Below are positions 63,403 through 64,000 of a stretch of 64,000 bases of DNA, in pieces. The stretch lies in the NCBI RefSeq assembly GCF_048265165.1, contig NZ_JBLXCD010000001.1, positions 372,001 to 436,000 of the forward strand, given 5' to 3'. The DNA is from Oceanospirillum sp048265165. Lineage in GTDB: Bacteria > Pseudomonadota > Gammaproteobacteria > Pseudomonadales > Halomonadaceae. The notes below the pieces were generated by a model. It searched no databases. It worked only from the letters and a program-made list of their open reading frames with translations, and was not told the DNA's origin. The position numbers and the translations under genes are program-made. How positions within the stretch are numbered: the stretch's first letter is position 1; every line of letters starts with the position of its first letter.

Positions 63403-63978
63403 TTGATACAACGGAAATCAAGAATAAAAAAAGGATTGCTCACTGTCATTTTAATCGGTTCAGCTTTAGGGCTTTTCTCAGTTATCAGCTGGATAGGTAC
63501 CGACTACGCGCTGCACGCCACATCCGATCAGGCTTTCTGCGGTAGTTGCCACAGCATGAAGCCGATGCAGGCCTCCTTTCTTGATGACGTCCACGGCGGG
63601 GCATCCACAAAAGGTATTCAGGCACTTTGTTCCGATTGTCATCTGCCTCAGGACAACTACATCTCCTATCTTTATGTCAAAGCCAAAAGTGGCGCTTGGG
63701 ATGTCTGGAAAGAGTTTGTATTGGGTGCTGATGATGTGGACTGGTATGCCAAACGGAGCCGGGCGAATGAATATGTCTATGACTCCGGCTGTCTGAAGTG
63801 CCACAACAATCTAAAAAGCGGCTCTGAACGCATGAATAAACAGTTTGTTGCCCATAAGCCTTATTTTCTGGGTGCCACTGAAAAAAGCTGTATTGATTGC
63901 CATTCTGTTGGCCATAAAAACCTGGAGCACAGGCTCAAAGCGCATTTTAGCCCATATGAAGCAGCCATAAAAAAATAA
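63403..63978 (+). CDS. NapC/NirT-family tetraheme cytochrome c, TTG start
   Basis: A 191-aa membrane-anchored cytochrome. A single N-terminal helix (residues 12-32) anchors a periplasmic domain with four c-haem sites: CGSCH 46-50, CSDCH 76-80, CLKCH 130-134 and CIDCH 163-167. Such proteins take electrons from quinol and pass them to periplasmic reductases. Start: TTG at 63403 with GGGAG 7 bases upstream; there is no better ATG. The gene ends 20 bases before the window end, so its partner reductase would lie to the right. The partner could be a nitrate, nitrite, TMAO or DMSO enzyme. Confidence 0.9.
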   Translation: MIQRKSRIKKGLLTVILIGSALGLFSVISWIGTDYALHATSDQAFCGSCHSMKPMQASFLDDVHGGASTKGIQALCSDCHLPQDNYISYLYVKAKSGAWDVWKEFVLGADDVDWYAKRSRANEYVYDSGCLKCHNNLKSGSERMNKQFVAHKPYFLGATEKSCIDCHSVGHKNLEHRLKAHFSPYEAAIKK

Positions 63979-64000
63979 TAAATAACACAATTAATAACCG

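Overview
The window reads as chromosome of a marine gammaproteobacterium of the Oceanospirillales type (Neptuniibacter/Marinobacterium-like). This is inferred from a LiuR/MmsR-controlled branched-chain amino acid pathway, a phenylacetyl-CoA (paa) pathway with PaaX, several chemoreceptors and cyclic-di-GMP proteins, and moderate GC. I see no rRNA, tRNA, CRISPR array, insertion sequence or integrase.

Layout. 1-3.5 kb: end of a branched-chain amino acid ABC importer (livF partial, livG) and a propionyl-CoA synthetase-like ligase. 3.9-11 kb: valine catabolism (mmsB, hydroxyisobutyryl-CoA hydrolase, enoyl-CoA hydratase, isobutyryl-CoA dehydrogenase, mmsA) with a divergent AraC regulator (mmsR). 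11-13.6 kb: liuR (MerR family) and an acyl-CoA synthetase. 13.7-20.2 kb: unlinked housekeeping genes (methyltransferase, chemoreceptor, nitrilase-fold hydrolase, CbiZ, YjdM, RsuA). 20.4-23.9 kb: an AT-rich minus-strand accessory operon built around a prokaryotic viperin, with a HicA-like protein, a thymidylate-kinase-like nucleotide kinase, an unknown 226-aa protein, a secreted Rap1a-like protein and a membrane protein. 24-31 kb: the leucine operon liuABCDE. 31-43.6 kb: signalling genes (GGDEF-EAL, HD-GYP response regulator, hybrid kinase with a di-heme peroxidase), an EamA transporter, a glycerophosphodiesterase and acetoacetyl-CoA synthetase. 43.8-54 kb: paa genes (a crotonase, paaY and paaN on minus; paaFGHIJK on plus). 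54-64 kb: two chemoreceptors, YjfB, PaaX, an FAD reductase, DUF2889, a thiolase-like protein and a NapC-type cytochrome.

How it works together. Valine goes through isobutyryl-CoA to propionyl-CoA, leucine through isovaleryl-CoA to acetoacetate, and aacS returns acetoacetate to CoA thioesters. Five near-identical 16-bp palindromes (consensus TTTACGTWAACGTMAA) lie before livG, the isobutyryl-CoA dehydrogenase operon, liuR, liuA and aacS, so one LiuR regulon probably joins uptake, valine, leucine and ketone-body use. The paa genes here carry the CoA ligase and beta-oxidation half of phenylacetate degradation; the paaABCDE epoxidase is not in the window.

The strongest candidate for a new system is the viperin operon. 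Viperin, HicA-like protein and nucleotide kinase are translationally coupled, echoing the vertebrate viperin-CMPK2 pair, and the viperin ribosome binding site is buried in a perfect 15-bp hairpin.
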